Of a stretch of DNA of 64,000 nucleotides, positions 1-8,292 are shown one piece after another (the stretch's first letter is position 1; every line of letters begins with the position of its first letter). The notes under the pieces are model-generated. The model searched no databases and was not told the origin of the DNA. It worked only from the letters and a program-made list of their open reading frames with translations. The stretch is from Mycobacterium florentinum (GTDB lineage Bacteria > Actinomycetota > Actinomycetes > Mycobacteriales > Mycobacteriaceae), in assembly GCF_010730355.1 (NCBI RefSeq), contig NZ_AP022576.1:4588001-4652000 (forward strand). The letters are read 5' to 3'. The translations under genes and the position numbers were made by a program.

Positions 1-1329
1 ACGGCCAGCCGCATCGAGAGCCGCTACTTTGCGGAGCTCGTCACCGGTCAGGTCGCCAAGAACATGATCCAGGCGTTCTTCTTCGACCTGCAGTACATCA
101 ACTCCGGGGGCTCCCGTCCCGACGGCATCGAGCCGGTCAAGATCAACAAGATCGGTGTGCTGGGCGCGGGCATGATGGGCGCCGGCATCGCGTACGTCTC
201 GGCCAAGGCCGGCTACGACGTGGTGCTCAAGGACGTCAGCCTCGAGGCCGCCGAAAAGGGCAAGAACTACTCGGAAAAGCTTGAGGCCAAAGCACTTCAG
301 CGGGGCAAGACCACCGAGGAGAAGAGCAAGGCCCTGCTGGCCCGCATCACGCCGTCCGCCGACCCCGCCGACTTCAAGGGCGTCGACTTCGTGATCGAGG
401 CCGTCTTCGAGAACCAGGACCTCAAGCACAAGGTGTTCCAGGAGATCGAGGACGTCGTCGAACCCAACGCGCTGCTGGGGTCGAACACCTCGACGCTGCC
501 GATCACCGGTCTGGCGACCGGCGTGAAGCGGCAAGAGGACTTCATCGGGATCCACTTCTTCTCACCGGTCGACAAGATGCCGCTGGTCGAAATCATCAAG
601 GGCGAGAAGACTTCTGACGAAGCGCTGGCCCGGGTGTTCGACTACACACTGGCGATCGGCAAGACCCCGATCGTCGTCAACGACAGCCGTGGCTTCTTCA
701 CCAGCCGTGTGATCGGCACGTTCGTGAACGAGGCGCTCGCGATGCTGGGCGAGGGCGTGGAGCCCGCCAGCATCGAGCACGCCGGTTCGCAGGCCGGTTA
801 CCCGGCGCCGCCGCTGCAGCTGTCCGACGAGCTCAATCTGGAGCTGATGCACAAGATCGCCGTCGCCAGCCGCAAGGGCGTCGAGGACGCGGGCGGCAAG
901 TACGAGCCGCACCCCGCCGAGGCGGTCGTCGAGAAGATGATCGAACTCGGCCGGCCCAGCCGGCTCAAGGGCGCGGGCTTCTATGAGTACGAGGACGGCA
1001 AGCGCACCCGCCTGTGGCCGGGCCTGCGCGAGACGTTCAAGTCCGGCTCGTCGCAGCCGCCGCTGCAGGACATGATCGACCGGATGTTGTTCGCCGAGGC
1101 ACTGGAAACCCAGAAGTGCCTTGACGAGAACGTGCTGACGTCGACCGCCGACGCCAACATCGGATCGATCATGGGAATCGGCTTCCCGCCGTACACCGGT
1201 GGAAGCGCGCAGTTCATCGTCGGCTACTCCGGTGCGGGCGGTACGGGCAAGGAAGCCTTCGTGGCCCGGGCGCGTGAGCTGGCGGCTAAGTACGGCGACC
1301 GCTTCCTGCCGCCGGAGTCTTTGACCTAG
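1..1329 (+). CDS. fadB: 3-hydroxyacyl-CoA dehydrogenase half of FadB (5' partial)
   Basis: C-terminal part of the fatty-acid beta-oxidation alpha subunit, which hydrates enoyl-CoA and oxidises 3-hydroxyacyl-CoA with NAD. The frame is open from base 1 with no start, so the enoyl-CoA hydratase half lies outside the window. About 442 residues are visible. A Rossmann motif GAGMMGAG sits near residues 55-62 of the fragment. The dehydrogenase His lies in GIHFFSPV, and C-terminal helical dimerisation domains follow. The full mycobacterial protein is about 720 residues, so roughly 280 are missing. In M. tuberculosis fadA lies just upstream and the two form the trifunctional complex. The stop is TAG. 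Confidence 0.95.
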   Translation, partial: TASRIESRYFAELVTGQVAKNMIQAFFFDLQYINSGGSRPDGIEPVKINKIGVLGAGMMGAGIAYVSAKAGYDVVLKDVSLEAAEKGKNYSEKLEAKALQRGKTTEEKSKALLARITPSADPADFKGVDFVIEAVFENQDLKHKVFQEIEDVVEPNALLGSNTSTLPITGLATGVKRQEDFIGIHFFSPVDKMPLVEIIKGEKTSDEALARVFDYTLAIGKTPIVVNDSRGFFTSRVIGTFVNEALAMLGEGVEPASIEHAGSQAGYPAPPLQLSDELNLELMHKIAVASRKGVEDAGGKYEPHPAEAVVEKMIELGRPSRLKGAGFYEYEDGKRTRLWPGLRETFKSGSSQPPLQDMIDRMLFAEALETQKCLDENVLTSTADANIGSIMGIGFPPYTGGSAQFIVGYSGAGGTGKEAFVARARELAAKYGDRFLPPESLT

Positions 1330-1366
1330 GCGAGATTTGCTGCTTTAGCGCGTGATCTCAGCTACC

Positions 1367-1400
1367 CTCCGGTTGGGGGTTTGGCACCACCCGACCGGAG
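1367..1400 (+). promoter_or_regulatory. hairpin covering the ribosome-binding site of the next gene
   Basis: Arms ctccggt (1367-1373) and accggag (1394-1400) are perfect complements. An inner stem gggt (1377-1380) with accc (1389-1392) extends the fold. The downstream arm contains the GGAG that serves as ribosome-binding site for the gene starting at 1404 or 1410, so the fold would hide it. There is no T-run, so a classical terminator for fadB is less likely. The function is inferred from position only. Confidence 0.4.
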
Positions 1401-1403
1401 AGT

Positions 1404-2045
1404 ATGCAGATGCCCAACGTCGCCGACGGGAATGAACCAGCGCCGGCTCGCCAGCCCGGTGTGCTGGAGCGGATCGGTCAGAGCCCGATCGCGGGTTTTG
1501 CCCCGTGGATCATTTACGGCGTAGTCGCCAGCGGTAAGAGCACCTGGCTCTACGGTGCGCTCGCGGCCGCCATCGCCGCGATCATCTTGGCGGGTCCGTC
1601 GATCGTTCGCGGCAGCCACAAGGTTCTCGACCTGGTGACGATCGCGTTCTTCGTGGGACTGGCGATCGCCGGCGTCGTGACGGGGGCCAAGAACGACGAC
1701 TGGATGGACACCTGGTCGGCCACGCTCTCGAGCGGGATTCTTGCGGCAGTCGCGTTGGGCTCGTTGGCTTTTGTGCCCTTCACCGAGCAATACGCCCGCG
1801 AGTCCACCCCGCGCGAGGTCTGGGATCACCCCGCATTCAAACGCACCAACCGGGTGCTGACGTTGGTCTGGGGTTTGACCTTCGCGGCCAACTCGGTGCT
1901 GGCGTTCATTTCGGTGAAGTTCCCGGATACCGGCGACTGGACCGCGTGGGTCATCCCCACCGCGCTACTGGTCACCGCGTTCAAAATCACCGCGAGCTAC
2001 CCGGAACGGGTGCGGGCACAGCAGGCGGCGGGCGGCGAGACCTAG
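1404..2045 (+). CDS. multi-pass membrane protein of unknown function
   Basis: 213 residues with about six hydrophobic helices, near residues 28-42, 48-65, 74-94, 108-126, 150-171 and 179-197. The N-terminus is short and polar and the C-terminus is charged. I do not recognise the family and see no catalytic motif. ATG 1410 has better spacing from the GGAG at 1397-1400 than ATG 1404, so the protein may start two residues later. It follows fadB by about 75 bases on the same strand, but a hairpin lies between them. It is the first gene of the accessory block, so a link with lipid oxidation is only a guess. Confidence 0.75.
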   Translation: MQMPNVADGNEPAPARQPGVLERIGQSPIAGFAPWIIYGVVASGKSTWLYGALAAAIAAIILAGPSIVRGSHKVLDLVTIAFFVGLAIAGVVTGAKNDDWMDTWSATLSSGILAAVALGSLAFVPFTEQYARESTPREVWDHPAFKRTNRVLTLVWGLTFAANSVLAFISVKFPDTGDWTAWVIPTALLVTAFKITASYPERVRAQQAAGGET

Positions 2046-2092
2046 CGGGCGTCAGCGCCGTGGGCCGTCGCCGCACCCCTGCGCCCCTGCGC

Positions 2093-2149
2093 CGAGACTT
2101 AAACCATGGCGATGCCGTACGGCGTGTCTTCGCAATGGTTTAAGTGTCG
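2093..2149. repeat. intergenic inverted repeat between convergent genes
   Basis: Arms at 2093-2107 and 2135-2149 are inverted copies of 15 bp with one mismatch. The inner 11 bp (acttaaaccat and atggtttaagt) are perfect. The 27-base loop contains a 10-bp palindrome gccgtacggc. It lies between the stop of the membrane protein gene and the stop of the opposing oxidoreductase gene. It may act as a two-way terminator, though it lacks a T-run, or be a dispersed palindromic repeat. No second copy was noticed in this window. Confidence 0.6.
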
Positions 2150-2170
2150 CGGATTGAACCTCAAACAGCG

Positions 2171-3028
2171 CTACAACGCGGCGGCGATCCGGCGCCACTC
2201 CTCGCGGGGGAAGGCCTGCGGGTCGGGCAGCAGCACCTGGACGCACACGTGATCGGCGCCGGCGGCACGGTGCTCGGCAACCCTGCGCAGGATGGCGGCC
2301 TCATCGCCCCACGCGATGATCGCGTCGACGAGCCGGTCGCTCACCTGTGTGACATCCTCTTCGGAGAACCCGCTGCGCAGCAGGTTATTGGCGTAGTTGG
2401 GCAACGCCAAATAAGAACGCAGCCAATCCTTTCCGATGCGCCGTGCCTCCTCGGCATCCGCAGTGAGGATCACGCTCTGCTCGGGCAGCAGCAACGGACC
2501 CTCGCCCAAAGTCGCACGCGCAGAAGCGGTGTGCTCTGGCGTGACCAGGTAAGGGTGTGCCCCACGGGCCCGTGTCGCCGACAACGTCAGCATCTTCGGA
2601 CCGAGCGCGGCCAGCACCCGGTTGTCGGCGGGAACCGGCTGTGGCGCGGCGTCCAGTCCGTCCAGGAACGCGGCCGTCGCGGCCAGCGGTTTGCGGTATC
2701 GTCCCGGCTCGCCGTCATCGATCAGCGGTGCATGGCTCACGCCGATCCCCAGCAGGAAGCGCTCCCCGTGCTCGGCGGTCAGGGCGGCGTAGCTTGCGGC
2801 GACGTCGCCCGGCGCATGCATCCACAGGTTCAGGATCCCGGTGGCGATGACCGTGCGACTGGTGGCACTCAGCAGGCGGCCGACCGCGTCGAACACCTGC
2901 CCGCCGACGTCCGGGATCCACAGCGCCGTAAAGCCAAGCTCATCCAATTCAGCTGCAGCATCGGCGGATTCGGCTGGATCGCCGTAACGAAGTTGGCTGC
3001 TCCACACCCCAACACCGGCAAGCTCCAT
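2171..3028 (-). CDS. LLM-class F420-dependent oxidoreductase
   Basis: Luciferase-like TIM-barrel protein of about 285 residues. In mycobacteria such proteins usually use coenzyme F420 for hydride transfer; the substrate is unknown. Seen: the N-terminal strand VGVWSSQLRYG, the run GILNLWMHAPGDVAASY, and GERFLLGIGVSHAPL in the cofactor-binding part. The start at 3028 (MELAGVGVW) is chosen for the AAAGGA about 11 bases upstream and the fit to family N-termini. An in-frame ATG at 3085 overlaps the upstream stop as ATGA and would add 19 residues unlike the family. It is probably co-transcribed with the FAD monooxygenase upstream. Confidence 0.85.
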   Translation of the reverse strand: MELAGVGVWSSQLRYGDPAESADAAAELDELGFTALWIPDVGGQVFDAVGRLLSATSRTVIATGILNLWMHAPGDVAASYAALTAEHGERFLLGIGVSHAPLIDDGEPGRYRKPLAATAAFLDGLDAAPQPVPADNRVLAALGPKMLTLSATRARGAHPYLVTPEHTASARATLGEGPLLLPEQSVILTADAEEARRIGKDWLRSYLALPNYANNLLRSGFSEEDVTQVSDRLVDAIIAWGDEAAILRRVAEHRAAGADHVCVQVLLPDPQAFPREEWRRIAAAL

Positions 3029-3081
3029 CGCAGATCGTTTCCTTTCGTGGCGGGCGATTCTGGTCGCTGCCGCCATTGGCG

Positions 3082-4284
3082 TCAAACGACGGCGTACTCC
3101 TTATACTGCATCGAGTCGTACAGACGGGCACCGTTGGTGTTCATCTTGGCGATGGCCCTGCTGAGTCCGGCGGGCAGCACCGAGATCAGCTGTGCGGCGC
3201 GGGTCAGCCCCCACACTCCGGCCCGCGAGCCCGGGACGATGGTTTTGGCGGCCGTGCGGGCAAAAGCGCGACTACGACGGACGGCGTCGGCCATCGCCCT
3301 TTCGTAGGATGCAAACGCGCGCGGGTAATCGCCTTTGGCTTCTGCCAATTCGCCCGCCAGCACGTAGGCACCTATCACCGCGAGGCTGGTGCTGCCGCCG
3401 ACCGCCGGCCCGGGGCAGTACCCCGCGTCGCCCACCAATGCGACCCGTCCACGAGACCACGTGTCCAACTCCAGCTGGATGATCGAGTCGAAGTAGAAGG
3501 TCGGTGCGCGGTCGAGCTCTGCAACCCAACTGTCCACCGCCGGATTCATCCCGGCGAATCTTGTCCGCAGTAAATCCTTCTGCGCCAGGACATCTCGGTA
3601 GTGGAATTGCAGTTCCTCCTTGCTGCGGAACATGAACAACGCACGCGCATCATCCAGGGGTTGCGCGGTGTAGATCCCCGCCATCCGGCCGACGCTCATG
3701 TGTACGACCATTTTTCCGTTGCGGGCAAGCGATTTCGGCACCGATTCCACCGCCAGGTAGCCCCCGAGGAACCGGGTGCGCCCGGAGTCCTCGCCGAAGA
3801 CCAGGCGGCGCACGTTGGAGTGCAGACCGTCGGCGCCGATGACGACATCGAATGTGCGTGGCGCGTTGCGCTCGAACGTGACGTCACCGTCGGGAGAGAT
3901 GGACGTGATCGAGTCGCCGAACAGATACTCGACGTCGTCGCAGCCGGCGCGGTAGTACGCCTCGCTGAGATCGTCGCGCATGATCTCGACGTGCCGGTCG
4001 GATGACGCGCCGAAGACCTTGGTGAGATCGACGTGCGCTGGTCGCTCGACGCCCTGGCGATAGATGGTCAGCTCGTCCGTCCCCGTCGCGAGCGCCTCGA
4101 TCTGCGGCAGCACGCCCATCTTTGCCGAGATTTCCATGGCCGGACGGAAGAGGTCGACGGCGTGGCCGCCGGTCTTGCGCAATTGGGGTGCGCGCTCGAC
4201 GATCGTGACATCGAATCCGTGGCGGTTAAGCCAGTACGCCAATACGGGGCCCGAGATGCTCGCCCCCGAGATGAGAATCCGCAT
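3082..4284 (-). CDS. FAD-dependent aromatic-ring-type monooxygenase
   Basis: Group A flavoprotein monooxygenase of about 400 residues. Such enzymes use NAD(P)H and oxygen to hydroxylate or oxidise small substrates. Seen: N-terminal FAD motif ISGASISGPVLAYWL (a GxGxxG-type site with Ser replacing two Gly), the middle DG motif VIGADGLHSNVR, and the second FAD motif VALVGDAGYCPGPAVG. The start at 4284 is supported by a strong AAGGAGG just upstream; an in-frame ATG at 4317 would lengthen it by 11. It is divergent from a TetR gene with operator-like repeats between them. The substrate cannot be told. Confidence 0.88.
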   Translation of the reverse strand: MRILISGASISGPVLAYWLNRHGFDVTIVERAPQLRKTGGHAVDLFRPAMEISAKMGVLPQIEALATGTDELTIYRQGVERPAHVDLTKVFGASSDRHVEIMRDDLSEAYYRAGCDDVEYLFGDSITSISPDGDVTFERNAPRTFDVVIGADGLHSNVRRLVFGEDSGRTRFLGGYLAVESVPKSLARNGKMVVHMSVGRMAGIYTAQPLDDARALFMFRSKEELQFHYRDVLAQKDLLRTRFAGMNPAVDSWVAELDRAPTFYFDSIIQLELDTWSRGRVALVGDAGYCPGPAVGGSTSLAVIGAYVLAGELAEAKGDYPRAFASYERAMADAVRRSRAFARTAAKTIVPGSRAGVWGLTRAAQLISVLPAGLSRAIAKMNTNGARLYDSMQYKEYAVV

Positions 4285-4300
4285 GCCGACCTCCTTGGAC

Positions 4301-4338
4301 TTAGGTGACCCTAACATAGCACTTACCTATCGGTAAGT
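4301..4338. promoter_or_regulatory. candidate TetR operators in divergent promoter
   Basis: Two inverted repeats lie side by side between the FAD monooxygenase and the TetR gene. One is ttagg-tgac-cctaa at 4301-4314. The other is acttacc-tatc-ggtaagt at 4321-4338. TetR-family proteins commonly bind such repeats between themselves and a divergent target, so autorepression plus control of the monooxygenase is the simplest reading. The second repeat ends only 16 bases before the regulator's GTG start. Confidence 0.5.
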
Positions 4339-4354
4339 CAGCTAAAATTTTCGG

Positions 4355-4891
4355 GTGACGAGACCGCGCTCAGATACCCGCCGGCGCATCCAAGAGGTCG
4401 CCCGGGAGTTGTTCCTTCAGCAGGGCGTGCAGCGGACCAGCCTGCAGGACATCGCGGACCGGCTGGGGATCACCAAACCGGCGTTGTACTACCACTTCAC
4501 CTCGCGCGAAGAACTGGTGCGCAGCATCGTGATGCCGTTGATCGAAGACGGCGAGCGGTTCGTCGCCGAGCAGGAAGGCCGACGCAACGTCGATGCCCGC
4601 GAATTGCTGGAGGGCTACTTCGATTTCCACTACCGGCACCGTCAGTACATCGTGCTGGTGCTCACCGAGTTGACGATGCTGGCCGACCTCGGCCTGATCG
4701 ACAAGGTGCTGGCCTGGCGGGATCGGTTGGGCAAGTTGGTGTTTGGACGCAGACCCACGCTCGCGCAGTCCACCCGCGCGGTGGTGGCATTCGGCGGCCT
4801 GCAGGACTGCTGCCTGCAGTTTCCCGACACGCCGTATGAGGCGTTGCGTGCCACCTCGGTCGAAGCCGCGCTGGCCGCGCTGGGCGTGTGA
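4355..4891 (+). CDS. TetR/AcrR family transcriptional regulator
   Basis: 178 residues. The N-terminal helix-turn-helix is clear: ARELFLQQGVQRTSLQDIADRL, then GITKPALYYHF near residues 38-48. The rest is the helical ligand-binding half, which does not reveal the inducer. Translation most likely begins at GTG 4355, close behind the candidate operator. It is transcribed away from the FAD monooxygenase and F420-type oxidoreductase, which are its probable targets. The ligand may be a substrate of those enzymes. Confidence 0.88.
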   Translation: MTRPRSDTRRRIQEVARELFLQQGVQRTSLQDIADRLGITKPALYYHFTSREELVRSIVMPLIEDGERFVAEQEGRRNVDARELLEGYFDFHYRHRQYIVLVLTELTMLADLGLIDKVLAWRDRLGKLVFGRRPTLAQSTRAVVAFGGLQDCCLQFPDTPYEALRATSVEAALAALGV

Positions 4892-4898
4892 CGCTGGT

Positions 4899-5129
4899 TT
4901 AGGTTCCTGCCCCGCTCGCGGTGCTCTGGTCCTGGGCATTCTGCTGGAAGATGTCGCCGGAGGTCTGGCCGTTGTCGTTCACGAAGTTTTCATCGCCGTT
5001 GTCGACGTTGACGATGCGAGGGCCGGCCGCGATGGCCGCGGGCTCACCTGGTTGTCCGGCGCTGAACAGTGCGAGTGCCGCGACGGTTGCCGCCCCGGCC
5101 AATGTCACCTGCATGATCTTGTTTGCCAT
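4899..5129 (-). CDS. small exported protein of unknown function
   Basis: 76 residues. A signal peptide is visible: MANKIMQVTLAGAATVAALALFSAG, with a likely cleavage site near residues 24-33. The mature part is about 45 residues, acidic and rich in Asn, Asp and Gln (NVDNGDENFVNDNGQTSGD), with no cysteine. It ends seven bases from the TetR stop, convergently. I do not recognise it. It resembles the short secreted peptides common in mycobacteria. Coding status is supported by the signal sequence and start context, not by family membership. Confidence 0.6.
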   Translation of the reverse strand: MANKIMQVTLAGAATVAALALFSAGQPGEPAAIAAGPRIVNVDNGDENFVNDNGQTSGDIFQQNAQDQSTASGAGT

Positions 5130-5249
5130 GCATTCATTTACCGCCTTGTCGCCAGGTGCAGGCTGGGTCGCTCATATCGATCTGCTGTGAGCGAACGACG
5201 TTTCCCAAGCCATTCCGGCTGGCCTCGTCGACAGCTAGAGTCGCTAACC

Positions 5250-6233
5250 ATGCGCTTTGGTCTTTTCATTCCGCAGGGCTGGCGGATGGATCTGGTCGAC
5301 ATCGAACCCGAAAAGCACTGGGCGGTGATGCGCGATCTGGCCACCTACGCCGACAACGGCGCGTGGGACTCGCTGTGGGTCTATGACCACTTCCACACCG
5401 TGCCGATGCCGACGGGTGAGGCCACGCACGAGGCCTGGTCGCTGATGGCGGCCTACGCGGCGACCACGTCGCGGATCAAGCTCGGCCAAATGTGCACGGC
5501 GATGAGCTACCGCAATCCCGTCTACCTCGCCAAGGTCGCGGCGACCACGGACATCATCTCCGGCGGGCGCATCCAGATGGGCATCGGTGGCGGCTGGTAC
5601 GAACATGAGTGGCGCGCCTACGGTTACGGATTCCCGTCGGCGGGGGTGCGGTTGGGCCGGCTGGACGAAGGTGTGCAGATCATGCGGGACGCCTGGCGCG
5701 ACGGCAAGGTCAGCCTGGACGGCAAGCATTACCAGGTCGACGGTGCGATCGTCGAGCCGAAGCCGTTGCAGGACAACGGTATTCCGCTGTGGATCGCCGG
5801 CGGGGGTGAGAAGGTGACGCTGCGCATCGCGGCGCAGTACGCGCAGTACACCAATTTCACGCCGGAGCTCGAGGCCTTCAAGCACAAGTCGCAGGTGCTT
5901 GCCGAGCACTGCCGCAAGCTGGGCACCGACTTCGACGCCATCGTGCGCTCGGCCAACTTCAGCGCGATCGTCGGCACCTCCGACGCCGACGTCAACGACC
6001 GCAAGCAGCGGATCCGCGACCGGGTATCCCGCTACGTTCCCGAGGCGGTGGCCGACGCCATGCTCTCCGGCGGCTCGGAAGGTGCAACGGGCACAACGGA
6101 ACAAGTCATCGAGCGGATCGCGAAGGTCCGCGACCTCGGTTGCGAATATGCGATCTGCTACTTCCCGGAAGCCGCCTACGACCGCTCCGGCATCGAATTG
6201 TTCGAACGGGAAGTGATTCCCGCCCTGAGCTAG
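5250..6233 (+). CDS. F420-dependent LLM oxidoreductase, Rv1855c-like
   Basis: 327 residues starting MRFGLFIPQGWRMDLV, the N-terminus I associate with the Rv1855c family of probable F420-dependent oxidoreductases. Further family marks are LWVYDHFHTVP, LGQMCTAMSYRNPVYLAK and RIQMGIGGGWYEHEW, which lines the cofactor pocket. It is cytoplasmic; the substrate is unknown. The frame stays open far upstream, but ATG 5250 is chosen because it gives exactly the family N-terminus. It stands alone on the plus strand and ends in a CTAG whose reverse complement is the stop of the next, convergent gene. Confidence 0.88.
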   Translation: MRFGLFIPQGWRMDLVDIEPEKHWAVMRDLATYADNGAWDSLWVYDHFHTVPMPTGEATHEAWSLMAAYAATTSRIKLGQMCTAMSYRNPVYLAKVAATTDIISGGRIQMGIGGGWYEHEWRAYGYGFPSAGVRLGRLDEGVQIMRDAWRDGKVSLDGKHYQVDGAIVEPKPLQDNGIPLWIAGGGEKVTLRIAAQYAQYTNFTPELEAFKHKSQVLAEHCRKLGTDFDAIVRSANFSAIVGTSDADVNDRKQRIRDRVSRYVPEAVADAMLSGGSEGATGTTEQVIERIAKVRDLGCEYAICYFPEAAYDRSGIELFEREVIPALS

Positions 6234-6523
6234 ACGTCGGTAAGCGTGAACCTCGTCTTGACCGGCGGCGCGGCCAGCAGCGGAGGCAGCTGCGTCACTT
6301 TGCCTTCGCCGGCGCGAAACGCGCGGTAGGCCTCGTCGGCGTCGATCGACTCCCACTCCTCGTAGATGATCCAGTGGGCTTCGTCGTCCGCGTCGGCCCA
6401 GACGTCGGTGTGCAGATTTCCCTCGAATGCCCGGGTGGTCTCCAGCGTCCGGCCCATCAGTTCACGCCCGGCGCCGACCTCTTCGGGCTTGAACCTCAGT
6501 TCCAGTAGCACGATGACCGTCAT
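6230..6523 (-). CDS. antibiotic biosynthesis monooxygenase (ABM) fold protein
   Basis: 97-residue single-domain ferredoxin-like protein of the ABM family, which includes quinol monooxygenases and heme-degrading enzymes. Seen: the strand TVIVLLELRFKPEE, helix RELMGRTLETTRAFEGNL and the WIIYEEWES strand typical of the dimer. The N-terminal start lies just after the upstream promoter side. It shares the palindrome CTAG (6230-6233) with the convergent F420-type gene, so each strand reads TAG there. The role is probably oxidation of a small aromatic compound, or a stand-alone chaperone-like domain. Confidence 0.8.
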   Translation of the reverse strand: MTVIVLLELRFKPEEVGAGRELMGRTLETTRAFEGNLHTDVWADADDEAHWIIYEEWESIDADEAYRAFRAGEGKVTQLPPLLAAPPVKTRFTLTDV

Positions 6524-6541
6524 CGTCGTCTCCTCGTATTG

Positions 6542-7558
6542 TCACTGTGTGCCGCTCGCCGCGAGCACACCGTTGAACCTACGGTCGACCCACTTGACGA
6601 ATTGCGGCGCCTCCGGAATCTGGTCGGCGGCCGCGAACAAATCGGCGAGACGTTGTTCGGCGGCGACCACCTTGTCGTCGAGGGGGACGGGCAGTCGCAG
6701 CAGGTGGCTCTGGGCGAGCTCGGCGATCTTGATGTCCAGGCCCACCGCCTTGGCGTACTTCTTCGCCCACTCCGACGGATTCTCGCGCGCCCATTGCGCC
6801 GCTCGCCGCAGGCGGACCAACAGATCCCCCAGCGCGGCGTTTCGCTTCGGATCCGTCAGCGCCCGCACGGAGGCGCTGCCGAACTGGTAGCCGTTTTCGG
6901 CCGTCCCGATATTGCGCACCTTCAGCGTCAGCGTGGCTTGCGACGTGTACGGCTCCCAGATGACCCAGGCGTCGCCCTGCCCGTTCGCGAATGCCGACAG
7001 CGCGTCGGCGGGCTGCAGGAAGACCAACCTCACGTCTTTGGGCTTCAGTCCCGTATCGGCCAGGTGTTCAAGCACATTGGCGTGTGCCGCGCTGCCCTTG
7101 GCCACCAGGATCGCTTTGCCCTTCAGGTCGGGGACCGAGGCGATCGGCGAATTGGTGCGCACCAGGATCTGCTCGCCGCTCTCGGCGCCGTCCCACACCG
7201 AGACCACCCGGGTTTTCGAATTGGCCGCGGCACCGAAGACCGGCGGGGTGTTGCCGGTGAGGGCGAAATCGATCTTGCCCGCCGTCAATGCCTCGATCTG
7301 AGGGGGCCCGGACGTGAACGTCGAGAACGCGATCTTGTACGGCAGATTGGTGAGTGCACCGGCGGCGCGCAACAGCGCTTCGGTGCCGCCCTTTTGGTCG
7401 CCGACCTGCAGGGTCACCCCGGAAAGCTCGGATACCGGAACGGGCGCCGGCACCGCGATCAATTGCGGCCCCGGCGACCGGGACACGCAGCCGGGTGTGC
7501 CGGCCACCAGTGCCAGCACCAGTGCGGCGCGAACGGCGATGCGGCGCTTGGTCGTCAA
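6542..7558 (-). CDS. ABC importer substrate-binding protein, SsuA/NitT-TauT type
   Basis: About 338 residues: a signal sequence with a weak lipobox ending in TPGC near residue 24, then a periplasmic-binding fold. Seen: GVTLQVGDQKGGTEALL, FSTFTSGPPQIEAL, KIDFALTGNTPPVFGA, and DLKGKAILVAKGSAAH, which are typical of alkanesulfonate, taurine or nitrate binders. The preferred start is TTG 7558, which overlaps the stop of the ATPase gene as TTGA. It is the last gene of a three-gene operon (permease, ATPase, binding protein). The ligand is probably a sulfonate, but this is not provable here. Confidence 0.87.
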   Translation of the reverse strand: MTTKRRIAVRAALVLALVAGTPGCVSRSPGPQLIAVPAPVPVSELSGVTLQVGDQKGGTEALLRAAGALTNLPYKIAFSTFTSGPPQIEALTAGKIDFALTGNTPPVFGAAANSKTRVVSVWDGAESGEQILVRTNSPIASVPDLKGKAILVAKGSAAHANVLEHLADTGLKPKDVRLVFLQPADALSAFANGQGDAWVIWEPYTSQATLTLKVRNIGTAENGYQFGSASVRALTDPKRNAALGDLLVRLRRAAQWARENPSEWAKKYAKAVGLDIKIAELAQSHLLRLPVPLDDKVVAAEQRLADLFAAADQIPEAPQFVKWVDRRFNGVLAASGTQ

Positions 7559-8292
7559 AGCCGAACGCCGAGCTTGTCGAGCAGGTCCGCGCGGTACTGG
7601 TCGTGCGCCGCGGTGCGCTCCGACGGGCTGGGGCGGGGGACTTCGATCTCGATGGAGTGGGCGACCCGGCCGTCTTCGAGGACCAACACCCGGTCGGCCA
7701 GTTCGATGGCCTCGTCGACGTCGTGCGTGACGAGCAGCACGCCGAACCCGTGATGGCGCCACAGCTCAAGCAGCAACGCGCGCATGGAAAGCCGGGTGAG
7801 CGCGTCCAGCGCCCCGAACGGCTCGTCGAGCAGCAGCAGCTGCGGCTCGGCCACCAGTGCCCGCGCCAGCGAAACTCGTTGTGCCTGACCGCCGGACAAG
7901 GTCAGCGGCCACGCCGAGGCATGGTCTACCAGCCCGATCTCGCCCAGGGCTCGCTCGGACCGGTCCCGGGCCGCGCCGGGTGAGAGGCCGGCGCGATTGA
8001 GGCCGTAGCGCACATTGGTCAACACGTCGCGCCACGGGAACAGGCGCGGCTCCTGGAAGGCCACCGCCGGTGCGCCGACGACCTCGCGATCACCGGTGTG
8101 GTCGGGGGAAAGCCCTGCCAGCACTCGTAATACGGTCGACTTGCCGCAGCCGCTGCGGCCCACCAACGCGACAATCTCGCGGGTGCGGATCTCGAGGGAG
8201 ATGCCATCGAGGACCTTGCGGTTCCCATACCACTTGTCGATGTTGTTGAGCCTGCCGACGACCGCCGTCTGGCGCTCGGATGTCACTGTCAT
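7555..8292 (-). CDS. ABC importer ATPase, SsuB/TauB type
   Basis: 245 residues starting MTVTSERQTAVV. Walker A is GRSGCGKST, the Q-loop is AVAFQEPRLFPW, the signature is LSGGQAQRVSLARAL, Walker B is LLLLDEPFGALD, and the switch His lies in LLVTHDVDEA. All catalytic residues are present. It hydrolyses ATP at the inner face of the membrane to drive import. The start codon overlaps the permease stop as ATGA, so the genes are translationally coupled. Confidence 0.92.
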   Translation of the reverse strand: MTVTSERQTAVVGRLNNIDKWYGNRKVLDGISLEIRTREIVALVGRSGCGKSTVLRVLAGLSPDHTGDREVVGAPAVAFQEPRLFPWRDVLTNVRYGLNRAGLSPGAARDRSERALGEIGLVDHASAWPLTLSGGQAQRVSLARALVAEPQLLLLDEPFGALDALTRLSMRALLLELWRHHGFGVLLVTHDVDEAIELADRVLVLEDGRVAHSIEIEVPRPSPSERTAAHDQYRADLLDKLGVRL

